From contig JAQUPZ010000003.1 of assembly GCA_028716365.1 (NCBI GenBank), positions 1-64,000 of the forward strand: a stretch of DNA of 64,000 nucleotides, given 5' to 3'. Every line of letters starts with the position of its first letter. The stretch's first letter is position 1. This DNA comes from Kiritimatiellia bacterium (GTDB lineage: Bacteria > Verrucomicrobiota > Kiritimatiellia > UBA8416 > YA12-FULL-48-11). Below the pieces are notes generated by a model. The model was not told where the DNA came from. It saw only the letters and a list, made by a program, of their open reading frames with translations, and did not search any database. Below, piece after piece: positions 1 to 9,720 of this stretch. The translations under genes and the position numbers were made by a program.

Positions 1-3000
1 TGAACAGTTATGGTTGGACATGGAGCCAGCCGCTTATCCCGAACAGTTTGCCGTTACTTATAGGAAAAGTATCGGATACATATTCGTATTCATATTTTAA
101 TAACGGGAGTATTGACGAGGTTAAGATTTACAATCGTGCGATTCCTTCCAACGAAGTACAGCAACTCTTTATTCAGACTGCACCATTGAATGTGATCAAC
201 CGGCCGGCTTCCGACATAACAACCAACAGCGTAGTATTGAACGGAAGTCTGATTTCCGGTGGCGGCACCAATACCGCTGACATCACAATTTATTGGGGAT
301 TGACCGATGGCGGGACGGATGCCCTTTCCTGGTCGAATTCGATATTTATGGGATCATATGGTATTGGGTCTTTCTTCACCAACATCACTAGCCTTGCCTC
401 CAATACCATCTACTACTATCGCTGTTACGCCAGCAACGCTTATGCCTCCGCTTGGGCTCCAAGCACAGCTAGTTTCATTAACCATTGGATGACGAACGGT
501 CTTGTCGCCTACTATCCGTTTAACAGTAATGCGAATGATGTTTCCGGCAATGGGCATACGGGTGTTGTATATAGTGCGACTTTAACGATGGATCGGTTCA
601 ACAATTCGAGCAGTGCATATTATTTTGACGGGACGAATGATTATATTCGTGTGGCGAATGCATCTGATCTGAACTTAACGACGGCATTGACGATTATGGC
701 ATGGGTCAGGGCTACGGCCCCGGGCGATGGTGCTGGGTGGGATGGAATAGTATGCAAGGGCGATGCAGCGGCTCGTGTTGCGATTGGGCGATATGGGAAT
801 AATGCTATTTCCTGGTATATAACAGGTGGTGATGGGAAGTGGTCTTTGATGGGGAAGACGGATATTTGTGACGGTCAGTGGCATTTGGTTGTGACGACAT
901 GGGACGGGTCAAGAGTGTACCTGTATGTGGACGGGAAGGATGATGCTGATTATGATGATGCGGTGAACAGTTATGGTTGGACATGGAGCCAGCCGCTTAT
1001 CCCGAACAGTTTGCCGTTACTTATAGGAAAAGTATCGGATACATATTCGTATTCATATTTTAATAACGGGAGTATTGACGAGGTTAAGATATACAATCGG
1101 GCCTTGACGGTGCAGGAAGTGCAGCAGGTGTATAACGATAACGGACTTGTATTTTGGAACAAACTGGGATCGCAGTATGAGGTGGAACACAGTGAAGTTG
1201 GTTTGAGCGGGATATATAGCAATGGTGTGTTTACGAATGGTGTGTTTGGCGGCGCCTATGCAGCAAGCAGTGCGCAGCAGAAAGGTGTATTTTTCCCGAA
1301 GGAATGCATACCTGTTGATGCGGGCTGTATAGAGTTATGGGGCAGGATTGAGGGATTCCCTGCCACAATGTCGGGTGGCGGCGAGAAGCCGTACTTCTTC
1401 CAGGCTTGGGATGGGGGTGGAGTTTCGTATGACATAGGATTTAATGGTAATAATGGTGCCAGTATGGGCGGGCTGTGTGGTTCGGCCGGTCCCCAGATCC
1501 TGAGTGGAACGGGCGCATGGGGGACATGGAGTTATGAAACCCTGCTGGGCATTGGTCAGACGACTACATGGCATCATTATGCGGTGGTGTGGGACAAGAA
1601 CTGTCTGCCAGGGGTATCTGACGGGACACAAAGGATGGCAATATATCTCGATGGGCAGTTGAATTCTGCGCTCTGGTATTACGTACATCCGACGAATACG
1701 GCTTTTACTGCGCTTACCAATGATGCGCTTAGGTTGGTTGTGAATTACCTTTCGCAGGGCATTACATGTGTAGACAATCTGAAGATATGGAATTATGCGA
1801 AGACCAACTTTGCGGACAGGTTCGAAGAAGGGGTTGGGGTTGGTGACTCGAACTCGGTATCATTCACGGTGAGCGGCAGTCCGTCGGCTTATGGGACGCC
1901 GCAGCCATATGGTTATGGAAACAAGTGGGTGACGAAGGGAACGGTTGTTACGAATTACGCAGTGAGTCCGGTTTCGGGTAGTACTGGTGTACAGTATGTA
2001 TGTACTGGATGGACAGGGTCTGGAGATGTGACATCTGGAAGCGGCACGAATGTTACGGTTACGATCAATACGAATTCGACACTTACGTGGCAGTGGCGGA
2101 CGGACTATTACCTCGATACTACCGCCGGATCTGGCGGCGGTGTTGATGTTGGAGACGGGTGGTATACGAATGGTGCATTGGTATCTATAACAGCGACTCC
2201 GACCAATGGATACAGATTTCTGTTATGGTCAGGCGATGTTCCTTCTGGAATGGCTAACAACAATCCATTGGTTGTAACCATGGATAAAGTAAGGACTATT
2301 TCGGCAGTATTTGCTTTTGGCACTAATAATCCGGTTGTTGCCTGGTATCCATTTTCTGGCAATGCGAATGATGTTTCCGGTAATGGGCATACAGGAGTGG
2401 TATATGGTGCGACGTTAGCAGTAGACAGGTTTGGTAGTTCAAACAGTGCGTACTGTTTTGACGGGACGAATGATTATATTCGTGTGGCGAATGCATCTGA
2501 TCTGAACTTAACGACGGCATTGACGATTATGGCATGGGTCAGGGCTACGGCCCCGGGCGATGGTACTGGGTGGGATGGAATAGTATGCAAGGGCGATGCA
2601 GCGGCTCGTGTTGCGATTGGGCGATATGGGAATAATGCTATTTCCTGGTATATAACAGGTGGTGATGGGAAGTGGTCTTTGATGGGGAAGACGGATATTT
2701 GTGACGGTCAGTGGCATTTGGTTGTGACGACATGGGACGGGTCAAGAGTGTACCTGTATGTGGACGGGAAGGATGATGCTGATTATGATGATGCGGCGAA
2801 CAGTTATGGTTGGACATGGAGCCAGCCGCTTATCCCGAATAGTTTGCCGTTACTTATAGGAAAAGTATCGGATACATATTCATATTCATATTTTAACAAT
2901 GGAAGCATAGATGAGGTTAAGATATACAATCGTGCTTTGACAACACAGGAAGTTCAACAGGCTTATAACCAGGCTTATAACTGTGATGGTCTTGTCTTTT

Positions 3001-6000
3001 GGAACAAACTGGGATCGCAGTATGAGGTGGAACACAGCGAGGTCGGGTTGAGTGGGGTAGTGACCAATGGTGGATTTACGAACAGCGGCATGTTTGGTGG
3101 TTGTTATGTGGCCGGTTATGATCAGGACTATGGGATTGAATTTTCCAGGGATGTTGTTCCATATATGGTTGGATGTGTGGAATTCTGGGCGAAGCTGGAG
3201 GGGTGTCCTGCGAGTATTTCGGGGGGAGGAGAGAAGCCGTATTTTCTGGAGATGGGGGATGGTTCCAGTGCATGGACGATAGGGTTTAACGCGAATAATG
3301 GTGGGTCAATTGGTGGGTTGTGCGGGGAGACCGGGCCGCACTACTATCTTGGTACTGGAGTATATGGGACGTGGAGTTACGAAAGTGTGCTGGGTGTTGG
3401 CCAGGCGGAGGCGTGGCATCATTATGCATTGGTATGGAACAAGGATAGTATTGCCGGGGTATCAGATGGAACGAAGAAGGTCGCGATATACCTGGATGGT
3501 CAATTGAATTCTACTATGTGGTTACATATTGGGACCAACGATGTATTTATACCACTTACCAATGGGGCGTTCAGGCTTATGCATAACAGTCTTACCCAGG
3601 GCAAGATATATATGGACAACCTGAAGATTTGGAATTATGCGAAGACCAACTTTGCAGACAGGTTTGAAGAAGGGATTGGGGTTGGTTCTAACTCGGTATC
3701 ATTCACGGTGAGCGGTAGTCCTTCGGCTTATGGATCGCCACAGCCATATGGTTATGGAAACAAGTGGGTGACGAAGGGTACGGCTGTGACAAATTACATG
3801 GTGAGCCCGGTTTCGGGTGGTACTGGTGTACAGTATGTATGTACTGGCTGGACAGGTTCGGGAGACGTGACGTCTGGCAGCGGCACAAACGTTACGGTTA
3901 CGATCAATACGAATTCGACGCTTACGTGGCAGTGGTGGACGGACTATTACCTGGATACTTCTGCCGGATCTGGCGGTGGTGTTGATGTTGGTGACGGGTG
4001 GTACACGAATGGAGCTGTTGTGACCTTAACGGCGGCGCCGACCAATGGATATAGATTCCTGTTGTGGTCGGGTGATGTACCTTCCGGAATGGGTACAAAT
4101 AATCCGCTTACAGTTACAATGAATACGACGCGTACTATCTCGGCGATGTTTGCTTCTGCTAATGCTCCTACAAATGGTCTTGTCTTTTGGAACAAACTGG
4201 GATCGCAGTATGAGGTGGAACACAGCGAGGTCGGGTTGAGTGGGGTAGTGACCAATGGTGGATTTACGAACAGCGGCATGTTTGGTGGTTGTTATGTGGC
4301 CGGTTATGATCAGGACTATGGGATTGAATTTTCCAGGGATGTTGTTCCATATATGGTTGGATGTGTGGAATTCTGGGCGAAGCTGGAGGGGTGTCCTGCG
4401 AGTATTTCGGGGGGAGGAGAGAAGCCGTATTTTCTGGAGATGGGGGATGGTTCCAGTGCATGGACGATAGGGTTTAACGCGAATAATGGTGGGTCAATTG
4501 GTGGGTTGTGCGGGGAGACCGGGCCGCACTACTATCTTGGTACTGGAGTATATGGGACGTGGAGTTACGAAAGTGTGCTGGGTGTTGGCCAGGCGGAGGC
4601 GTGGCATCATTATGCATTGGTATGGAACAAGGATAGTATTGCCGGGGTATCAGATGGAACGAAGAAGGTCGCGATATACCTGGATGGTCAATTGAATTCT
4701 ACTATGTGGTTACATATTGGGACCAACGATGTATTTATACCACTTACCAATGGGGCGTTCAGGCTTATGCATAACAGTCTTACCCAGGGCAAGATATATA
4801 TGGACAACCTGAAGATTTGGAATTATGCGAAGACCAACTTTGCAGACAGATTCGAAGAAGGGGTTGGGGCAGAATCAAATACAGTGTTGTTTACTGTATG
4901 GGGCAGTCCCGGAGCATATGGGATTCCATTGCCTTATGGTTACGCTACGAATGTGCTAAGTAAAGGCACGATTGTCAGTAATTCTGTGGCCAGTCCGGTT
5001 TCGGGTGGTACTGGTGTACAATATGTATGTACAGGCTGGACAGGCTCGGGAGATGTGACGTCTGGCAGCGGCACAAACGTTACGGTTGCTATCAATACGA
5101 ATTCGGCGATTACGTGGCAGTGGAGAACGGAATATTATCTGGATACTTCTGCCGGATCTGGCGGTGATGTTGATGTTACAGATGGATGGTACACGAATGG
5201 CGCTCTTGTGGCTGTTACAGCTGTTCCATCGAATGGCTGGCGATTTGTGCAATGGAGTGGAGCTATAATATCGTCAAACAATCCGATTACAGTGACCATG
5301 AATCAGGCTCAAAGCATTGCCGCGTCTTTTGCAGAGAACGCCTGTGTAGTGGCTGGGCAGGTTTTTTACACTGGGAGTCAAAGTGGAACCATATATGTGG
5401 AGGCCTTTGGCGATGTTAACTACTCAGACAGGGTTGGTTTTACAGGTATTTCGGCACCAGGCGCTTACGCAATAACTTCACTACCGGCAGGTAGGAATTA
5501 CTGGATAAGAGCTTACAGAGATTTCAATGGGAATTCAGCGCTGGATTCCACTGAACCTACTGGAACATATTGTCTTAATCCGGTAACAAATCTTTTGTAT
5601 TCGCGAGGTGGTATAGATATTACATTGCAGAGATTGTCGGCGCCGCAAGGTTTGGAAGCAAGTGGAAGTGCCAGTTGTATTATTTTAAACTGGGATACAA
5701 ATCCGGAGCTCGGCATTGCCGGTTATAATGTATATAGATTTGACAATGAACTGGCCGTGTTTAACAAATTGAATGGTGCCCCTGTAACTGAAACCATGTA
5801 TGTGGACAGGTTTATTACCACCGGAAAGGATTATTACTACTATATTTCCGCGGTAATTAAGTCGGCATACTTCTCCAGTTTTATGGAAAGCCCTGCTTCT
5901 GGTATTGTTGGGGCTACAGCAGGAACTGTTACGCTTTGGATGCCGGATTATTTTGGTCCTGCCAGTTCGGTCGTCAGGTTGAGGATCAATACTTCCGATG

Positions 6001-7721
6001 CCAGGGGTGTTCTTGGTAATGATATGCAGATAACCGTGTCTTATGATCCTTCTATCTTGATCCCGATATCCCAGGTAAGCACCAATATAACGGTTGAAAA
6101 GACCGTATTGACGGAAGGCATGGTTGTTTCCAACACTATATCCGGTGGACAGGTAACAATTTATGCCAGCGGAACGGTATCATCCAGTAATAATGTCAGA
6201 TTGAATATTCTTGGTTGTGCTTATGAATCAGCGCCTCAGGATCCTGTGCCTCTTGTGGCATATTTCAGTACAAATAATGGTGTCCTATGGCAGAATATCA
6301 ATGATGGTATGAATATCAACGATGGTAAGTCGTATTCTGTCGATCTTGGTGATTTGGCTAATGCAACAAACTGCCTCATTTGGATCCATGATTGTCGCAA
6401 TGGCCGCGACAGGAAGTCAAACGAGATAGGCGATCATGTCAAGTTGTTGAGAAACGGGGATAATCTGGGGGCTGTGCCTCGATATAATCAACAGGAAGTC
6501 CATCCATGTGTTAGTAAGTATATTGACAAGAATCTTGAAACGCATGTTGGACTTGACGATGCAATCTATATGTTTGAATTCGCTGATTCGACAAATGAAC
6601 TTTCATCCTTCCATGATGTGGTAGCTTATGTTGAGTACAACAAAGGTTCGTCACTGATAGGTGAAGGGCGCCTGTTTGATGTCGTTTTTGCAGTTACAAA
6701 TACAGCCGTGTCCGGGACCAAATGCACCAATGAGTTTGTTTCTGTGAGTTTAAAAGACTGTAACGGGTCTCCTCTAGCAGTTGACAGTAGTGATAAAGCC
6801 GTGTTTACGGTTCAAAGCACCTTTATTCTCGGTGATATTAACGGGGATGGTGTAGTTACTGTGTCGGGAGATTTCACACTTGCAATGAGGATGGCCAATG
6901 GACAATTGATTCCGACCGAGGATCAGTTAAGAGCGGGAGATATTGATGGTGATGGTAAGATCACCAAGATCGATGCCACGCTGATCCAACGTATAGCTCT
7001 CGGCAAGTGTATTAATCCGGATGGAGGCGGAGGAGAACCTGCTGTTTTAGGGTATCAATTGAGCATTGGTGCTTTTGAGGCAGAACCTGGTACTGTTGTT
7101 CAAGTACCGGTCGAGATTGATAACGTGCAAAACATTGCATGTCTTAATTTGCGTATTAATTATGACAGTCAGCGCCTAACGCTGCAGAGTGTTACCAATA
7201 CAGCACTGACATCTTCATTTGTAGTAGAATATGCTGTGGGAAGTGACTGCGTTGATATAGTTATGAGCAGTTCTGATGATTTGCTCTCTGGCGGTGGCGC
7301 AATATTGTATCTCAACTTCCTTGTAGCATTTTCGTCAAATTATGGGGCAATAATACCTGTTACTATTTCGGAGAGAGGACTTGGAACTCAGTATGGTGCG
7401 GATCTCAGCTGGTCATCTGGAATGACTGTAAGTAATGGTGTCATAAAGACAAAAGAGCCGGGCCGGGTCGACAGTGACGGTGATGGTATTCCTGATGTTT
7501 CAATTCATTATACCGAGTCTCGTCCTTCGGGAGCCGAAGGCTTCAAGTTGAAGTGGAATTCACAGGTCGGCAGACTGTATGACGTTGAATGTTCCACGAA
7601 TTTGATTCAGGGATTCTTTATCATGCAGAAAGATCTTGTTGGTTCCGACACAGAAAAAGAGTTTACTGATACAAACACCACTGGCCCAGAATCCAAATAT
7701 TACAAGATCAAAATTCACTGA
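1..7721 (+). CDS. Giant secreted LamG/InlB-like repeat protein with cohesin-like and dockerin-like domains (5' end missing)
   Basis: The reading frame is open from the first base, so the true start lies upstream; about 2570 codons are visible. Domains in order by nucleotide: end of a LamG jelly-roll (1-180), FN3-like domain (180-490), LamG type A (490-1135), LamG type B (1140-1850), two InlB-B-like repeats (1850-2330), LamG A (2335-2980), LamG B (2986-3690), InlB-like (3690-4170), LamG B (4174-4870), InlB-like (4870-5340), carboxypeptidase-regulatory-like (5340-5630), FN3 (5630-5920), cohesin-like (5930-6820), dockerin-like with two Ca-binding motifs GDINGDG and GDIDGDG (6820-7030), second cohesin-like (7050-7440), and a C-terminal domain after DSDGDGIPD that resembles PVC export or anchoring tails. 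Such proteins are extracellular, and LamG and InlB-like modules usually bind glycans or surfaces. No catalytic domain is visible in this part. Domain calls are by eye; the overall type is secure. Confidence 0.85.
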   Translation, partial: NSYGWTWSQPLIPNSLPLLIGKVSDTYSYSYFNNGSIDEVKIYNRAIPSNEVQQLFIQTAPLNVINRPASDITTNSVVLNGSLISGGGTNTADITIYWGLTDGGTDALSWSNSIFMGSYGIGSFFTNITSLASNTIYYYRCYASNAYASAWAPSTASFINHWMTNGLVAYYPFNSNANDVSGNGHTGVVYSATLTMDRFNNSSSAYYFDGTNDYIRVANASDLNLTTALTIMAWVRATAPGDGAGWDGIVCKGDAAARVAIGRYGNNAISWYITGGDGKWSLMGKTDICDGQWHLVVTTWDGSRVYLYVDGKDDADYDDAVNSYGWTWSQPLIPNSLPLLIGKVSDTYSYSYFNNGSIDEVKIYNRALTVQEVQQVYNDNGLVFWNKLGSQYEVEHSEVGLSGIYSNGVFTNGVFGGAYAASSAQQKGVFFPKECIPVDAGCIELWGRIEGFPATMSGGGEKPYFFQAWDGGGVSYDIGFNGNNGASMGGLCGSAGPQILSGTGAWGTWSYETLLGIGQTTTWHHYAVVWDKNCLPGVSDGTQRMAIYLDGQLNSALWYYVHPTNTAFTALTNDALRLVVNYLSQGITCVDNLKIWNYAKTNFADRFEEGVGVGDSNSVSFTVSGSPSAYGTPQPYGYGNKWVTKGTVVTNYAVSPVSGSTGVQYVCTGWTGSGDVTSGSGTNVTVTINTNSTLTWQWRTDYYLDTTAGSGGGVDVGDGWYTNGALVSITATPTNGYRFLLWSGDVPSGMANNNPLVVTMDKVRTISAVFAFGTNNPVVAWYPFSGNANDVSGNGHTGVVYGATLAVDRFGSSNSAYCFDGTNDYIRVANASDLNLTTALTIMAWVRATAPGDGTGWDGIVCKGDAAARVAIGRYGNNAISWYITGGDGKWSLMGKTDICDGQWHLVVTTWDGSRVYLYVDGKDDADYDDAANSYGWTWSQPLIPNSLPLLIGKVSDTYSYSYFNNGSIDEVKIYNRALTTQEVQQAYNQAYNCDGLVFWNKLGSQYEVEHSEVGLSGVVTNGGFTNSGMFGGCYVAGYDQDYGIEFSRDVVPYMVGCVEFWAKLEGCPASISGGGEKPYFLEMGDGSSAWTIGFNANNGGSIGGLCGETGPHYYLGTGVYGTWSYESVLGVGQAEAWHHYALVWNKDSIAGVSDGTKKVAIYLDGQLNSTMWLHIGTNDVFIPLTNGAFRLMHNSLTQGKIYMDNLKIWNYAKTNFADRFEEGIGVGSNSVSFTVSGSPSAYGSPQPYGYGNKWVTKGTAVTNYMVSPVSGGTGVQYVCTGWTGSGDVTSGSGTNVTVTINTNSTLTWQWWTDYYLDTSAGSGGGVDVGDGWYTNGAVVTLTAAPTNGYRFLLWSGDVPSGMGTNNPLTVTMNTTRTISAMFASANAPTNGLVFWNKLGSQYEVEHSEVGLSGVVTNGGFTNSGMFGGCYVAGYDQDYGIEFSRDVVPYMVGCVEFWAKLEGCPASISGGGEKPYFLEMGDGSSAWTIGFNANNGGSIGGLCGETGPHYYLGTGVYGTWSYESVLGVGQAEAWHHYALVWNKDSIAGVSDGTKKVAIYLDGQLNSTMWLHIGTNDVFIPLTNGAFRLMHNSLTQGKIYMDNLKIWNYAKTNFADRFEEGVGAESNTVLFTVWGSPGAYGIPLPYGYATNVLSKGTIVSNSVASPVSGGTGVQYVCTGWTGSGDVTSGSGTNVTVAINTNSAITWQWRTEYYLDTSAGSGGDVDVTDGWYTNGALVAVTAVPSNGWRFVQWSGAIISSNNPITVTMNQAQSIAASFAENACVVAGQVFYTGSQSGTIYVEAFGDVNYSDRVGFTGISAPGAYAITSLPAGRNYWIRAYRDFNGNSALDSTEPTGTYCLNPVTNLLYSRGGIDITLQRLSAPQGLEASGSASCIILNWDTNPELGIAGYNVYRFDNELAVFNKLNGAPVTETMYVDRFITTGKDYYYYISAVIKSAYFSSFMESPASGIVGATAGTVTLWMPDYFGPASSVVRLRINTSDARGVLGNDMQITVSYDPSILIPISQVSTNITVEKTVLTEGMVVSNTISGGQVTIYASGTVSSSNNVRLNILGCAYESAPQDPVPLVAYFSTNNGVLWQNINDGMNINDGKSYSVDLGDLANATNCLIWIHDCRNGRDRKSNEIGDHVKLLRNGDNLGAVPRYNQQEVHPCVSKYIDKNLETHVGLDDAIYMFEFADSTNELSSFHDVVAYVEYNKGSSLIGEGRLFDVVFAVTNTAVSGTKCTNEFVSVSLKDCNGSPLAVDSSDKAVFTVQSTFILGDINGDGVVTVSGDFTLAMRMANGQLIPTEDQLRAGDIDGDGKITKIDATLIQRIALGKCINPDGGGGEPAVLGYQLSIGAFEAEPGTVVQVPVEIDNVQNIACLNLRINYDSQRLTLQSVTNTALTSSFVVEYAVGSDCVDIVMSSSDDLLSGGGAILYLNFLVAFSSNYGAIIPVTISERGLGTQYGADLSWSSGMTVSNGVIKTKEPGRVDSDGDGIPDVSIHYTESRPSGAEGFKLKWNSQVGRLYDVECSTNLIQGFFIMQKDLVGSDTEKEFTDTNTTGPESKYYKIKIH
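623..1046 (+). repeat. LamG type A repeat, copy 1 (pairs with 2456-2879)
   Basis: Nearly identical to 2456-2879, offset 1833 bp. Only a few substitutions were seen, for example positions 732, 964 and 1008. Positions 964-1090 are in turn identical to window bases 1-127, so a further copy was cut by the window start. Confidence 0.85.
2456..2879 (+). repeat. LamG type A repeat, copy 2
   Basis: Partner of 623-1046. The two copies diverge at synonymous and non-synonymous sites after about 2880, at the end of the LamG domain. Confidence 0.85.
2986..3661 (+). repeat. 676-bp internal repeat, copy 1 (LamG type B)
   Basis: Apparently identical to 4174-4849, offset 1188 bp (396 codons), so the reading frame is preserved. 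Identity was checked at both boundaries and by the identical alternative-frame translations inside both copies. Divergence starts abruptly at 3662 versus 4850. Confidence 0.9.
4174..4849 (+). repeat. 676-bp internal repeat, copy 2 (LamG type B)
   Basis: Second copy of 2986-3661. Lack of synonymous change between copies indicates very recent duplication or ongoing gene conversion. A third, clearly diverged LamG-B unit lies at about 1140-1850. Confidence 0.9.
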
Positions 7722-7797
7722 TAAGATGTTTCTTGGTCACGCCGCCGCGACTATAATAACTTGATAAATGAATTTTTCGGTCTTTGTACAGATTAAC

Positions 7798-8481
7798 TCA
7801 TTTTGCCGAAGATATTGATCGAGCGGCGACAGGTGGGTGCAGGTAAATGGGTAGAAGCGGTTCGGACGGCAGGTTCATGCTTATCTTTCTGAATGCAAGT
7901 TCACCGGCAGATCGTGCAGAGGGGACACATCTTTCCTCAATTAAAGTACCTGAAGGAGATATTTCTTTAAGGAATTTTCCTATCCGGTCCCAGTCTGAGG
8001 TTACGATAACTTCGCTTTCACCTAATTTTGCGGATAATTGATCTACAGGAATAATGGAAACGAGGTTCCTTGCTGCTGGAAGTTCTTTTGTTCGATCGTA
8101 ACAGGCATGCCAGATATAACCACGTCTTGCATCACCGAGAACCGTAACCGAATTTTTGGCTGTTTCCTGTATTATTTGCCAAGCCATAATCTCCGGGCTG
8201 GTAATACCGAACACGCGTTTTTTATCAGGCAAGGCAAGGCCATTAATTGCGGAAAGAGTGCATCTGAGACCTGAGAATGAACCAGGGCCAAGTCCGGTAA
8301 CGAAAATATCAATGGCTGCCGGGGTGATTGATGTTTTTTTGAGAATTCCTGGAAGAACAGAGAAAAAATATTGGTTACGAACCTGGGTATCCTCCCATGC
8401 ATGTTCGGCAATAACATCGGAATCCTTCATCAAGGCGATGCTGCACACCGTTGTAGATTGTTCTATTGAAAGGGTAATCAT
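7798..8481 (-). CDS. tsaB: tRNA threonylcarbamoyladenosine biosynthesis protein TsaB
   Basis: TsaB is the non-catalytic partner that pairs with TsaD (and TsaE) to make t6A37 on ANN-decoding tRNAs in the cytoplasm. The ASKHA-type N-terminus MITLSIEQST and the motif GLGPGSFSGLR (about residues 63-73; usual form GPGSFTGLR) identify it. Length of about 227 residues fits the family. The frame extends upstream to an ATG at 8505, but the extra eight residues precede the conserved N-terminal strand, so the ATG at 8481 is preferred; neither start has a clear Shine-Dalgarno sequence. It is convergent with the giant LamG gene and divergent from the IMP cyclohydrolase gene. tsaD and tsaE are not in the window. 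Confidence 0.9.
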   Translation of the reverse strand: MITLSIEQSTTVCSIALMKDSDVIAEHAWEDTQVRNQYFFSVLPGILKKTSITPAAIDIFVTGLGPGSFSGLRCTLSAINGLALPDKKRVFGITSPEIMAWQIIQETAKNSVTVLGDARRGYIWHACYDRTKELPAARNLVSIIPVDQLSAKLGESEVIVTSDWDRIGKFLKEISPSGTLIEERCVPSARSAGELAFRKISMNLPSEPLLPIYLHPPVAARSISSAK

Positions 8482-8605
8482 TGTTAAGCAGGAACAGTAT
8501 GCCATTTGGAGGAGAAAAGAAAGTTTGAATTCTGGATGACATGAACGGTATCATGCTGAAGTTTGCTGTTACAGGATAATAGAGTTAAGAAACTGAGGTA
8601 AAATT

Positions 8606-9298
8606 ATGACTTTGAATATTGTTCGAAAGATTGATGGGCCGATAAAGGTGAATCATGTCCTTGTCAGTGTTTCAGATAAGACCGGCCTTGACCGGCTTGT
8701 CAAGGCATTGGTGGATATAAACCCCAAGGTAATGATCTATTCGACGGGTGGAACGTTCAATGCCATTCGTAAGTGGCTTGGAGTAAAATGTGCAAAAAAG
8801 AATCTGATGCAAGTTTCAAAATATACAGGACAACCGGAAATGCAGGGGGGGCTGGTCAAGACTCTTGATTTCAAGATTTACCTTGGTTTGTTAAGCGAGA
8901 CGTACAACAAAGCCCATGTTAAAGACCTGAAACGTGTCAAGGGAGTGGCCATTGATATGATCGTCGTAAATCTTTATCCTTTCAAACAAACCATAACCAG
9001 CGCTGGTGTGACTCCGGAAGAAGCCCGTACAAACATAGATATTGGCGGGCCATGCATGGTAAGAGCTTCTGCGAAAAATTATCTACGAGTGGCGTCGCTT
9101 ACAGAGCCTGCTGACTATGACAGAATACTTGAGGAGTTAGTTAAAAGTAATGGAAATATCTCGCTGCGTACAAGATTTAACCTTGCCCGCAAGGCATTCG
9201 CACAAACAGCGGAATACGATACGGCCATAGCGAAATATCTGGCAATGCGTAATTTTGATGAAATTGAGAAATGTTATAAGATAAAAGTGAGAAAATAG
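8606..9298 (+). CDS. purH: Stand-alone IMP cyclohydrolase (N-terminal half of PurH)
   Basis: At 230 residues this covers only the MGS-like IMP cyclohydrolase domain of PurH, which closes FAICAR to IMP in the last step of purine synthesis. Visible family motifs are VSVSDKTGL (22-30), YSTGGT (about 46-51), TGQPEMQGGLVKTL (about 74-87), DMIVVNLYPF and NIDIGGPCMVRASAKN. The AICAR transformylase domain (about 300 residues in bifunctional PurH) is absent and the next gene is unrelated. The usual KTLHPKIHGG segment reads KTLDFKIYLG, a departure in an otherwise conserved loop. The natural C-terminus and intact frame argue for a real single-domain enzyme rather than a truncation. The transformylase must be encoded elsewhere. 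Confidence 0.85.
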   Translation: MTLNIVRKIDGPIKVNHVLVSVSDKTGLDRLVKALVDINPKVMIYSTGGTFNAIRKWLGVKCAKKNLMQVSKYTGQPEMQGGLVKTLDFKIYLGLLSETYNKAHVKDLKRVKGVAIDMIVVNLYPFKQTITSAGVTPEEARTNIDIGGPCMVRASAKNYLRVASLTEPADYDRILEELVKSNGNISLRTRFNLARKAFAQTAEYDTAIAKYLAMRNFDEIEKCYKIKVRK

Positions 9299-9339
9299 AA
9301 TGTTTAAAACGGTGGAATGGAGAGTAAAACGGAGTGGAA

Positions 9340-9720
9340 ATGAAGGTATACGAGTTAAGTGTTAAAATGCATTTCTCGGCTGCGCATCATCTGGAAGGTT
9401 ATAATGGTAAATGCGCAGAGCAGCACGGCCATAATTGGGAAGTGGAAGTATTTGTGACAGGAAACAAACTCAACAATATGGGAATACTGATAGATTTCCG
9501 TTTGTTAAAAGAAATGATCAGAGAAGTGTTGGGTGGATTGGATCATGCAGACCTGAACTTGCTTGATCCGTTCCGGAATACAAATCCGACTTCTGAGAAT
9601 ATTGCTCGTTTTGTTTTCGATGAACTTTCTGTAAAAATGAAAAATACCGGATGTGAAGTGTCACGTGTCTTGATCCGCGAGACACCAGAAACATCTGCCA
9701 GCTATACGTCCCGCCAATGA
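9340..9720 (+). CDS. queD: 6-carboxytetrahydropterin synthase / 6-pyruvoyl-tetrahydropterin synthase family (QueD)
   Basis: The family converts 7,8-dihydroneopterin triphosphate to 6-carboxytetrahydropterin, the second step of queuosine and other 7-deazaguanine synthesis. Zn-binding histidines appear in FSAAHHL and EQHGHNW, Cys in the GKCAEQHGHN segment fits the catalytic Cys, and LDHADLN and the late Glu in RETPETSASY are family motifs. The ATG at 9340 is chosen over the upstream GTG at 9334 because GGAG at 9331-9334 is correctly spaced for it. The stop overlaps the next start by 4 bp (ATGA), so it is co-translated with the PHP gene. Other queuosine genes are not in the window. Confidence 0.88.
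   Translation: MKVYELSVKMHFSAAHHLEGYNGKCAEQHGHNWEVEVFVTGNKLNNMGILIDFRLLKEMIREVLGGLDHADLNLLDPFRNTNPTSENIARFVFDELSVKMKNTGCEVSRVLIRETPETSASYTSRQ

Noticed and set aside
623-4849. CRISPR-like or tandem-repeat array
   Set aside because: The repeats are hundreds of bases long, in frame and part of protein domains.
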